From assembly GCA_049999765.1 (NCBI GenBank), contig JBNGIQ010009390.1:1-64000 (forward strand): 64,000 nt of DNA, written 5' to 3'. The DNA is from Phaeoceros laevis. Lineage: Eukaryota > Anthocerotophyta > Anthocerotopsida > Notothyladales. The position numbers were made by a program, and so were the translations under genes. Positions 11,295 through 19,509 of the stretch are shown piece after piece. How positions within the stretch are numbered: position 1 is the stretch's first letter; every line of letters begins with the position of its first letter. The notes below the pieces were generated by a model. It was not told the DNA's origin. It did not search any database and saw only the letters and a program-made list of their open reading frames with translations.

Positions 11295-14200
11295 CTATGA
11301 AGTCGAAGTGCTGGCAGCAGGCATGCGTCGAAGACATGGTAGGCAAAACCACAATGAATCTGGAACCGCTGTAAGCTCTGGCTGCAAACAGAATAAATGA
11401 AATCCCTTGTTGCAATTATCACAAAGCAGCATCTGGTCCGCATCATCAATCCTGTTGCACAGTTGGCATGGGTGATCAATCAGGGGGATCCAATTCGCAG
11501 TCACCAAGGTAGTATCCAGATTGGGTAGATGGCAAGGCGCACAGTTTTTAGGATGCTGTGAGATCGTCCTTCCATCCTTACCCTGAAGCACTAGAATGCC
11601 CGTAGGCTTAATACTGTGCACCCGCAAGATCACACGGCTGTTAGAAGTACCTAAAGTATCAGGCACTTGCTGCTGCATGTAAACAAAGTCTCCTACCTCA
11701 AACTTGCGGGCTTTGGGCCTGTAAGACCCTCCACGGGTATATGCATAGCGCAAAGTATCGCGATGCTGGGCAATACGCAAATTCTCCATAGCCATAGGCA
11801 TGGCTCTCTTAAAGAGTGCAGCCCGTTCTGAAATCACCTTAACCCATGTAGCAGGGCTATCCAGATCTACCACTTGCTCCAGCTGCTTAGCTATGCTAGA
11901 AGATGGTAGTGGATGACGCCCAAACAGCAAGTAATAAGGTGAAAATTCACCAAGAGAAGCATGTCGGGACATGCGGTAACCCATAGCCAAATATGGCAAC
12001 GCCAAATCCCAATCCTCCTTGTTGTGTGACAAACAGAACTTGCGAAGGCCTCGCTTGATGGTTTGCACCATCCTCTCTGCCAATCCATCGGCTTGGGGAT
12101 GATCCCGTGATGTCCGTCGATGGTCAATAAGCGCATGATCCAGCAAATCCTGGAACTCTCCTCTGAATTCAGTCCCCTGGTCAGTGAGGCATTCATCACA
12201 CGCACCGAACCTGCTAAGAACCTGATTGAGAAATGCTTGGCTGATACTATGTGAAGACTTGTCCGGCAATGCGACCAACTCCACCCACTTGGAAAAATGC
12301 TCCACCATTACCATGATGTAGACATTCCCTCTAGGGGTTTTTGGCAGCTCTCCAGCAAGGTCACAAGACCACCTATAAAACAAACCTTGTATAGGCAGTG
12401 GCTGCAGCTTAGCAGATCTGTCATTGAATGAACTTCGAACTCTATCACAATGAACACATCTTGCTACAGCATCCCTCACTTGGGTATACGTACCCATCCA
12501 ATGGTAGTGCGGGGCCAATAGGCTGTAGGTACGCTTCACTCGAAAGTGCCCAAGATCAGTATGCACTTGCTGAATCAGGGCAGGCCTGTCATGTATGGCT
12601 GGCACTACCCGCTCTCCAGCTGGCAACATGCGTAGCAAATGATCTGCCCTCCATGAGTACCGCTTGGCACGCTGTTTGATCCGATCACGTTCTGCTGAAG
12701 TTGCTCCTGCTGGAAATTCACCTTGCTGCAAAAAGTGCATTGTGTTAGCATCCTGCAAAATGTCCTGACGTTTGGAGGTGCTCACCTGCACAGCATTGAC
12801 CAACAGCGACAAAAATGCAGCTGAACTTGTCATGGTGAATTCGTCCTCATCAAAATCCATTCTCGCATCAGTTAGGTCAACCGAGGATGAACCAGGATTG
12901 CGTGATAAGGTACCAGCATTCTGGTGAGTCACCCCGGGCCTATGAACTACCTCAAAATCATACTCTTGCAAAATAAGCGCCCACCTAGCAAGCTTCCCAC
13001 TGAGCTTGTCATTAACCATGAGCCAGCGTAGAGGCTTGTGGTCAGTAAACAAGGTGAAATGCTGCCCATGCAAGTAAGGCCTAAAATGCTGGATTGCCCA
13101 GACCACCGCTAAGCACTCCCCTTCGTATGATGAATAATTGGCTTCCGCTTTGTTGTTGCTCCTGGAGGCATAAGCCACTACATGCTCCTCATTACCTTCA
13201 TCCTGTTGAGACAACACAGCGCCTATCCCTAGGCTAGACCAATCAGTATGCAAAATGAACTTCTTGCTGAAATCTGGCCTACGAAGCAGAGGCTTTTCAG
13301 TCAAGGCCTGCTTCAGCCTGTCAAATGCAACCTGACATGACGCATCCCACACCCAAGGAACTTCCTTCTTGAGCAAGTCATACAAGGGCTTGACAATCTT
13401 ACTAAATTCAGACACATAGACCCGGCAGTAGTTGCATAATCCTATGAATGCTCTCAACTTAGATACATCTTGTGGTTCTTGTACCTTGTTGATTGCGTCC
13501 ACCTTTGCCAAATGAGGCATGATGCCATCGGGCACAATACGATGGCCGAGATACACCACTGTGTCCACAAGCTCACACTTGGAGGGGTGGCAGCGCATGT
13601 TAGCTGCCTCCAACCTGCTAAACAAGTCTTCCAAATGCACCAAATGATCCTCAAAAGTGTTGCTATGTACTAACACATCATCCACATAGCACTTTAAATG
13701 ATCGGAACCTCTCAAAACTTGATCCATCACTCTTTGAAAAGTAACAGGCGCATTCTTCAATCCGAATTGCATGACCAGCCATTCCCATAGCTGGTTACTA
13801 GCATGAAAGGCAGTTTTACAGCAATCTTCCTCCTCTAACAAGATTTGATTAAAACCTTGCCTCAAGTCTAAGATGGAGAAATACCTGGACCCCCCCACAC
13901 TATCGAAGATCTCCTCTGGTGTGGGCATCGGATAGCGGTCTTGCGGTGTAACCTGATTCAATGGTCGGTAGTCACCACACATCCTCTTCTCCGTCCACAA
14001 CCCTTCACTATCTTTCTTCGCAGGAAGCACAGTCGTTGCAGCATAGCTTGACGATGATGGCCTGATCAGCCCTGCCTCATATAGCTCCTTACAACGAGCA
14101 TCTACAAGTTCCCAGTCGTACTTGCTAAGCCTATGCCTACGCTTGAAAATTGGATTGTTATCTGTCAAGTTCAACTTGAATTTCAGAACATTACACTTGC

Positions 14201-14411
14201 CTAATTCCTTCATGGAGAAGGCAAAACAACCCCGCCTCTTAGTCAGCAAAGCATGTAGCTTCGCCTTCTCTTCAGCCTTAAGCTGTGGACCCATGGCCCA
14301 TGCGAAATTTGCAGCTAACTTAGGCTTGTCTGGAGGATGCCTTGATCCTTGCTGCGCCAAACCTTGAGCTTCAGCCAAGAATGATGCATAGCTGCTGCCC
14401 TGGACAGGCAT
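11295..14411 (-). CDS. Pol: RT, RNase H, integrase, PHD finger
   Basis: A 1038-codon frame from a true ATG. RT (about residues 60-330) has RMCGDYRPLN, FSILDLRQGFNQI and the YVDD box (CYVDDVLVHS). RNase H (about 380-510) has HTDWS, YEGECLAVVWA and FTDHKPL, but the final block reads HQNAGTLSR, with Gly where the family usually has catalytic Asp. Integrase has the HHCC finger (HTDLGH ... CVHC) and D,D,E residues in SCDLAGEL, CLTDQGTEF and QADGLAERM. The C-terminus (about 965-1020) is a clear C4HC3 PHD finger: CQLC, CDNC, GFH, C, LWFC-CLPC. Chromoviruses carry a chromodomain there; a PHD finger suggests histone-tail reading during target choice (inference). The ORF overlaps the methyltransferase frame by 97 bases in the -1 frame. 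Confidence 0.93.
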   Translation of the reverse strand: MPVQGSSYASFLAEAQGLAQQGSRHPPDKPKLAANFAWAMGPQLKAEEKAKLHALLTKRRGCFAFSMKELGKCNVLKFKLNLTDNNPIFKRRHRLSKYDWELVDARCKELYEAGLIRPSSSSYAATTVLPAKKDSEGLWTEKRMCGDYRPLNQVTPQDRYPMPTPEEIFDSVGGSRYFSILDLRQGFNQILLEEEDCCKTAFHASNQLWEWLVMQFGLKNAPVTFQRVMDQVLRGSDHLKCYVDDVLVHSNTFEDHLVHLEDLFSRLEAANMRCHPSKCELVDTVVYLGHRIVPDGIMPHLAKVDAINKVQEPQDVSKLRAFIGLCNYCRVYVSEFSKIVKPLYDLLKKEVPWVWDASCQVAFDRLKQALTEKPLLRRPDFSKKFILHTDWSSLGIGAVLSQQDEGNEEHVVAYASRSNNKAEANYSSYEGECLAVVWAIQHFRPYLHGQHFTLFTDHKPLRWLMVNDKLSGKLARWALILQEYDFEVVHRPGVTHQNAGTLSRNPGSSSVDLTDARMDFDEDEFTMTSSAAFLSLLVNAVQVSTSKRQDILQDANTMHFLQQGEFPAGATSAERDRIKQRAKRYSWRADHLLRMLPAGERVVPAIHDRPALIQQVHTDLGHFRVKRTYSLLAPHYHWMGTYTQVRDAVARCVHCDRVRSSFNDRSAKLQPLPIQGLFYRWSCDLAGELPKTPRGNVYIMVMVEHFSKWVELVALPDKSSHSISQAFLNQVLSRFGACDECLTDQGTEFRGEFQDLLDHALIDHRRTSRDHPQADGLAERMVQTIKRGLRKFCLSHNKEDWDLALPYLAMGYRMSRHASLGEFSPYYLLFGRHPLPSSSIAKQLEQVVDLDSPATWVKVISERAALFKRAMPMAMENLRIAQHRDTLRYAYTRGGSYRPKARKFEVGDFVYMQQQVPDTLGTSNSRVILRVHSIKPTGILVLQGKDGRTISQHPKNCAPCHLPNLDTTLVTANWIPLIDHPCQLCNRIDDADQMLLCDNCNKGFHLFCLQPELTAVPDSLWFCLPCLRRMPAASTSTS

Positions 14412-15958
14412 GTAACGCGCACTTGGACAGAGCGAAATGTCAGCAAAACGAAAACTGGGGAACTCCCCCCCCCAGCAGCAGACATATAACTAAATCGGCC
14501 ACCACATGGTAAGTAGACAAAATCTGGATGCCATGTTGGCGATGTGTAAGAAGGCTTGCTGCTAAATGACACTTCCTTGATCATTTGAAAGACTAAGCAC
14601 GTGGACACAAGCCATGAAAGGGCATTCATATCCATAACTTTGCCTAACAAAGACTTACGTTGCGGCTGATTAAGCTTGCGGTGGGGTGTAGTTCCCGACT
14701 GAAATCCCATAGCACACTCCCACTCCTCAGCAGTAGGTGTCTCCCACTGACCAGTGGCATGCCGCTGCATCATCCCCGTCCCTCCCCCACGAAAAGCGTG
14801 AGAGCCACGATAAGAAACAAGAGTGGGCCAAGCAGCCCTTGGGGAGCCAGGCTTGTTTACGGGCACCCATGGCCTCTTCTCTGTGCGAAGCACCGGCTTG
14901 CAACTGCTGTTATCATCCAAAATGGCAGCCACCTTCAGCGCAGGGTTTCTGACAACCTGTTGCAAGGACAGCTGCAACAGCTGGGTAGGTGTGAGGTTCG
15001 TCCACATGTTGCGTAACCTGTGTGCACATGACCCACTTTGCACTGCGTCAATAAGAATAGGCTCACCAATGAGGTGTTTGACAGCTGCGAAATCATGCCT
15101 AACTTCCTCCCGTGAGTCGAATTGAGCTGGAGTGTTCTCTAAAATGTACCCAACATTAGGGTTCAGTTCTTGAGCCCAGCCAAGAATTCTCACGAGATCT
15201 ACAACGAGTCCAGTTCGTTCATCCGAAAGACCCTTGCCAGTGCCAGCGTGTGAAAGGCCCTGACACTCCCAGCCTGCAACAATAAGATGCACTTCTCCTA
15301 ACAATTGCAAATGCTGTTTTTGCACCGACATGACATTTTGCGGAAAGGTAGTAAAAGCTCCCGCACATGCTGATTCATGCAGCTGACTGGGAAAAGCCTG
15401 CTGCAACTGCTCTAACCTGGCTGCTGCTGCTAATCGCGCTGGCACGGAGTTGTCACAATAAACATACCTCTGTACCCGCATACCTGACTTTAAGACAGCT
15501 TCCAAGCCTGCAGCTATGCCTCCAAAAAGCTCGACAAGTATGATGCCTTCTGATGGAGGGTGCCACTGAATGGTGGCCTTCAAAACTGGTTGCACAACCA
15601 CTTGGGGTTCACCTTTAGTGGTGACAATTTCTAGCTTGTCCAAAGCTTCTTGCAACGCCACCTTGCTGGTTTTAAGCAGCTGGATGGTCTCCGGCTTGTA
15701 ATCTACATGCACTGCTGCAGCAAAAACCAGTGTGGCATCATAAAACTCCTCCTCGGGTTCACAATCTTCTGGCATAAGCAGCTCAAAAGTGGAAGTACAA
15801 GCCTCTTTAAGTGCTGACAGAGCCGTGTTGCCCATCTGCATTCCATGCAAATCAAGTGGAATGAAACCTAACTGCCGACCTTGCCCTTGCCAGTCTACTC
15901 TATAGTAGGCCTGTTCTATCCAGTTGTCGATAGTGACACCCGGCGGGAACAGAAATTC
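14315..15958 (-). CDS. DNMT3/DRM-like cytosine-C5 DNA methyltransferase domain in the Gypsy polyprotein
   Basis: The frame is open from the TAG at 15959-15961 to 14315 (547 codons) with no convincing own ATG, so it was presumably translated as part of the polyprotein. Motifs in order: I, LVELFGGIAAGLEAVL (SAM binding); IV, LIVAGWECQGLSHAG with the catalytic Cys; VI, GYILENTPAQF; VIII, AHRLRNMWTNL; IX/X, EWECAMGFQ and QRKSLLGKVMDMNALSWLV. The spacing and the KGL-x-DERTGL and RKSLLGK blocks resemble DNMT3/DRM enzymes rather than DNMT1 or CMT. The usual Pro-Cys dipeptide is Glu-Cys here. The N-terminal 130 residues link to protease. The role would be cytosine methylation of DNA, possibly of the element's own copies (inference). 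Confidence 0.88.
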   Translation of the reverse strand, partial: EFLFPPGVTIDNWIEQAYYRVDWQGQGRQLGFIPLDLHGMQMGNTALSALKEACTSTFELLMPEDCEPEEEFYDATLVFAAAVHVDYKPETIQLLKTSKVALQEALDKLEIVTTKGEPQVVVQPVLKATIQWHPPSEGIILVELFGGIAAGLEAVLKSGMRVQRYVYCDNSVPARLAAAARLEQLQQAFPSQLHESACAGAFTTFPQNVMSVQKQHLQLLGEVHLIVAGWECQGLSHAGTGKGLSDERTGLVVDLVRILGWAQELNPNVGYILENTPAQFDSREEVRHDFAAVKHLIGEPILIDAVQSGSCAHRLRNMWTNLTPTQLLQLSLQQVVRNPALKVAAILDDNSSCKPVLRTEKRPWVPVNKPGSPRAAWPTLVSYRGSHAFRGGGTGMMQRHATGQWETPTAEEWECAMGFQSGTTPHRKLNQPQRKSLLGKVMDMNALSWLVSTCLVFQMIKEVSFSSKPSYTSPTWHPDFVYLPCGGRFSYMSAAGGGSSPVFVLLTFRSVQVRVTCLSRAAAMHHSWLKLKVWRSKDQGILQTSLS

Positions 15959-16537
15959 CTAACCAATGAGCACGTCGTATCTAGTGGCAAAAGTCACCAA
16001 GCATCGCAATCTCAATTCAACAGCATAGACAGTGCCTGGATTAAAAGAGATGCTAAGAAACTCAGTAGTTTCGCCATGAACCTTCTCTACTTGCCCACCT
16101 GCAGTCCTGGTCCTCCATGCGGAGTCCTGCAGTGCATCACCCACCAAACCAAGCTTAATGGCGAATGCCTTGCCTAGTATCAGGGGCTGAGCACCTGTGT
16201 CAAGTAATGCAACACAAGGAGCCAACCCATTAATAGTGACTGCTCCTTCTCGATTGTCAACTAGGACGGCTCCTAAATTAACCGTCATTATCTCATATGC
16301 TGGCACAACAGGCAGACCTTTGGCAAAATTATGCAAGTCTACGCTGCTCACTGGCTTGTTGCTGTAGAGTATTTCCATACCAAAAAATTGTGGCACTGGT
16401 TGGAGCTGAACTGCTGCAACTTCAGCAGCAAACATTGAGTCCTTACAGTCCTCCTGCTTGATGGCCACGAATCCACCTGCCCTCTTGGCTGCAGCCTTGT
16501 CAAAAATTCGCACCGAGGAGTCCCCTCTGCAGAACAC
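15959..16537 (-). CDS. Retropepsin-like protease of the DNMT Gypsy element
   Basis: A minus-strand frame of about 190 codons containing PCVALLDTGAQPLILGK (catalytic DTGA) and the C-terminal hydrophobic block RYDVLIG. The first codon of the open frame is GTG, so it has no own start and must be reached from Gag by a frame change near 16510. It ends in TAG (15959-15961), yet the same frame continues with EFLFPPGVTIDNW into the methyltransferase, so protease and methyltransferase were one reading frame. The stop is either a nonsense mutation or a readthrough site. The domain would mature the polyprotein. Confidence 0.82.
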   Translation of the reverse strand: MFCRGDSSVRIFDKAAAKRAGGFVAIKQEDCKDSMFAAEVAAVQLQPVPQFFGMEILYSNKPVSSVDLHNFAKGLPVVPAYEIMTVNLGAVLVDNREGAVTINGLAPCVALLDTGAQPLILGKAFAIKLGLVGDALQDSAWRTRTAGGQVEKVHGETTEFLSISFNPGTVYAVELRLRCLVTFATRYDVLIG

Positions 16538-16647
16538 TCAGCAAATTCCTGACTGTCGCCCTGCTCCGCGATCCCTGCATGCTTGGACATTTGCTCATGA
16601 GCGTGGAGCTCAGATTTCAAGTGATGCACCACCTGACGAGGTGTAAC

Positions 16648-19509
16648 CTACAGCTCGTGAAAGGAGAACAACGGTGCGGACATTATCTTAGCAAGAATTC
16701 CGCCATTCCTCAAGCATTCAGGCATTCCAACTGAAACCCTAGCAGGATCTTGTGCAGGCAGTGACATTCCTGGTGGCATGCCGTAGCTGGCCGAACCGGT
16801 TGCATCACCACCCCCTTGCACGAATGTGGGCGTCAAGACCCTGTCCAACACATCAGTGATGCCGGGCGATCCTGCAGGCATCGAATTTCTGCCGTCATGT
16901 GGACTCTCAAGTCGCGAGCTGGCAAGCTCGATTTCCCTGCCGCCCGCAGTGAAATTGGGTGCATGGCCCGCATCTGGCCTGCTGCCAATCTCGCGCACAT
17001 GCCTGGGCACGGTATCTCTGCTGGAATTCGCACTCCCACCTTGTAACTCCACAGGCTCACTTCCAAATCCATAGCTTGCATCGGGTGACGCGACCAGCCG
17101 CGAGAACCCATCCCCTGTAGCTGCTGGCGGATTCCCTGAACCAGGGATCGTGGACGCGCGCCCTCCAATCGCGCCGCTGCTGCCCTCTCGCACAAGATTG
17201 GGCATCGCAACACTGCTGTTATTCAAGGCTTCATCTCGTGAGCTTGCAAGCTCGACTTCCCTGCGACCCGTAGCAAAATCCGGCGCATTCACATGCGTCC
17301 TGCTCTCCGTGCTCATGTACGGACCAGGTACCGCAACCGCAGGCCGGCCGTCATCCTTAGAAGAGGCTGGCAGCGAAGAATTTCTCGCAGCCCGTAATTC
17401 CGGCGGTGTACTGCTGTTTGATCGGTTCTCCAGCTCCTCCTGCACAGTCATCTGTGTGAAAGACATCGGAACCGCGGCCCTAGCTCCTCTGGCCCGAGTC
17501 ACAGGCCCAGTTTGAGCACCAGGTACTCTGGCAGCATGCCTTCTAGTGGCTGCTACCACATCCAAGACCTGATCGTGATCACCGTCTTCAAGAAATCTTG
17601 GAACAGCCCCTGCCTCATACTCTCCAATTGAATAGTAATCTGGAAGAGGCAGAAGTGTTGACAAAATGCTCTCAGCTATTGCACGATTTGGCACTCCAAC
17701 TCCTCGAGGTTGAGGCCTCTCGTGAAAGTTCAAATTTCGGACAACATTGGTTTCTTCCTCCAGTTGCTGCCGATATTCCCTCCACCTAGTGGCCCTATCT
17801 GGAACATTGCCATCCTCGAATGCCATGCATGCATCATATGGTAACCCATAACGCTGAGAAAATCCAGAGTCCTGACTGGTAGATGCAGCATTTGCTGCAG
17901 ATCTCGTTGCCATACTCACAGTTAGAGTCTTAACTTGGGCCTTCAAGGCCTCCAATTCAGCAGACAAGTCCGGAGCTTTAGTAACCTCTGCCTGATTAGC
18001 ATCCTGTGCTGCCTTAGCTTTGGGCTTTGGCTTCTTGGGCTTGATAACTGCAGGTGCAATAGCTGTGGATGTGCTAGGTTTTGCTCCCTTAGTAGCCTCA
18101 ACTCCAGCTCCAGTCTTGGGCAACCTCAATGTACGCCTCTCAGGATGCTTGTTGAAGCATATTGCCTCAACATGTCCATCTTTATCATAAAAGCTGCAAT
18201 GTAAACTAGTAGGTGGACATAAACACTGCGGAGCAAAATGCTCAGTACTTGCACAGTAATTGCAACCAAAAGCCTGACCTCCACCACTAGTAGCTATGGC
18301 GGCATTGACGGTCTTGGAGTTGTATTGCTTCAGAATCTTTGCTATGGCTGTAGAGCCACGAACAGCAGCCTTGCCCCTACCTGGACTATGATCTCTAGAA
18401 GCAACCTTCTTGGGCACATCATCCTCATGTGCCTCATAATGGGCGTTTGCCATTTCATAGCGCTCTGCTGCCAGGTACACATCCTCACATGTGTAGGCAT
18501 CACCCTGGTCATGGAAGACAATATCCTTCACTTTGGCATGCAGCACTGGATCAACTCGAAGAGCTCTCAAGAACTTCTGAGCAGCACCCTGAGGAGTAGC
18601 ACTGCCAGTCTCCTGCACAAGCCTAAGAACTCGGCGATAAAGCATCTTAAGCGTTTCACCTTTCTCACGGATGATATTCCGTAGCTCTTGGATTTTTTCT
18701 GTGCTCTTAGCCGGAAACTCACGCTCCAAGATCACAAAAAACGTACCCACCGGGTCTTGCTCAACTGGCTCTAGCACTGTAGGATCAATCCCATGTGTGG
18801 CAGCTAAAAGCTGGGCAGGCGTCAGTGTGACAGATGTAGGTACAGGTGTACCAGCAGCCACAGCTGCTGTGGTGGTGGCTGCAGCTACAGCAGCCTGTAA
18901 GGCCACCTGGGAGGCCTGTTGAATAGGAGCTGCATATGCAGGATTAGGCACACTAATATCCCTAAGCAATGCAGGCCTATGGTCAAAATACAACAGCTGC
19001 GCTTCCTCCGTTAGGTACCTTGCAAGCATCTTGAAGGAGTACCTTTGATTGTAGTGCTGCTGGAGTTTCATCTCCCACTCGTCCATCATGGAGTAGAAGC
19101 ATGCTTTGAATTCACGCAGGGACACTGTGCCAGGCCTACCACTAAATCGGTCAATTTTCGCAGTACTCACATACCCGCCACTATCCATGGTGACTACGGT
19201 GGTGGGTGCAGGCACTAGCTCAGCTGGTGGACCTCTGGGTGGCAGAAAGAGCAAATCAGACTTGTCATCTTCATCAGACCAAGCCTCCTGGTCAGAACCT
19301 GAAGTCGGGACATCCTCGGGCACAAATTCCTCCCTGTCCTCCTTGACTGGAGCTGGTTGACTCGGTGCTGATGCAAAAACTCGCGCAGTCCCTGTCGATG
19401 CAGTCGGCTCACTGATTGTTACAGCTCTCTGCCTGGCTGGTGGCAGTCTCGTAGACGAACGCTGCCAGTAGGGCTTGGTGTCAGCAGTCTCCTTCCCCCT
19501 TCCAGCCAT
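16648..19509 (-). CDS. Gag-like protein of the DNMT Gypsy element
   Basis: Start chosen at 19509 (ATCATGGCTGG context); the frame gives 953 codons. Residues about 115-390 form a capsid-like helical region (YVSTAKIDRFSGRPGTVSL, REFKACFYSMMDEWEMKL, FFVILEREFPAKSTEKIQEL). A CCHC knuckle, CNYCASTEHFAPQC, follows near residue 430, and a second knuckle is degenerate (CSFYDKDGHVEAIC; Tyr for the second Cys). A basic Lys/Pro stretch, a predicted coiled coil and a 300-residue Ser/Gly-rich tail complete it. The TAG at 16648-16650 is followed by about 40 more codons of plausible coding sequence in the same frame. It would form the particle and package RNA. Confidence 0.85.
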   Translation of the reverse strand: MAGRGKETADTKPYWQRSSTRLPPARQRAVTISEPTASTGTARVFASAPSQPAPVKEDREEFVPEDVPTSGSDQEAWSDEDDKSDLLFLPPRGPPAELVPAPTTVVTMDSGGYVSTAKIDRFSGRPGTVSLREFKACFYSMMDEWEMKLQQHYNQRYSFKMLARYLTEEAQLLYFDHRPALLRDISVPNPAYAAPIQQASQVALQAAVAAATTTAAVAAGTPVPTSVTLTPAQLLAATHGIDPTVLEPVEQDPVGTFFVILEREFPAKSTEKIQELRNIIREKGETLKMLYRRVLRLVQETGSATPQGAAQKFLRALRVDPVLHAKVKDIVFHDQGDAYTCEDVYLAAERYEMANAHYEAHEDDVPKKVASRDHSPGRGKAAVRGSTAIAKILKQYNSKTVNAAIATSGGGQAFGCNYCASTEHFAPQCLCPPTSLHCSFYDKDGHVEAICFNKHPERRTLRLPKTGAGVEATKGAKPSTSTAIAPAVIKPKKPKPKAKAAQDANQAEVTKAPDLSAELEALKAQVKTLTVSMATRSAANAASTSQDSGFSQRYGLPYDACMAFEDGNVPDRATRWREYRQQLEEETNVVRNLNFHERPQPRGVGVPNRAIAESILSTLLPLPDYYSIGEYEAGAVPRFLEDGDHDQVLDVVAATRRHAARVPGAQTGPVTRARGARAAVPMSFTQMTVQEELENRSNSSTPPELRAARNSSLPASSKDDGRPAVAVPGPYMSTESRTHVNAPDFATGRREVELASSRDEALNNSSVAMPNLVREGSSGAIGGRASTIPGSGNPPAATGDGFSRLVASPDASYGFGSEPVELQGGSANSSRDTVPRHVREIGSRPDAGHAPNFTAGGREIELASSRLESPHDGRNSMPAGSPGITDVLDRVLTPTFVQGGGDATGSASYGMPPGMSLPAQDPARVSVGMPECLRNGGILAKIMSAPLFSFHEL

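Larger units (their letters stand above)
11268..19509 (-). mobile_element. Ty3/Gypsy retrotransposon encoding a cytosine-C5 DNA methyltransferase and a PHD finger
   Basis: In minus-strand order: Gag with zinc knuckle (19509-16648), retropepsin (about 16537-15959), DNMT3/DRM-like methyltransferase (about 15958-14315), then RT, RNase H, HHCC/DDE integrase and a C-terminal PHD finger (14411-11295). Coding span is about 8.2 kb. Frames: Gag ends in TAG; a frame change leads into protease; protease and methyltransferase share one frame separated by a single TAG; pol lies in the -1 frame overlapping the methyltransferase frame by 97 bases. A G8 tract follows pol (11277-11284 on the plus strand), a possible polypurine tract. 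I could not pair LTRs: the 3' side meets the DUF7869-type gene within 170 bases. Elements with DNA methyltransferases are, as I recall, reported from a charophyte alga and dinoflagellates. Confidence 0.9.

Noticed and set aside
16495-16515. Programmed -1 slippery site (GAATTTTTGAC) at the Gag/protease change
   Set aside because: It does not fit the X-XXY-YYZ rule, and a T5 run can equally reflect an indel.
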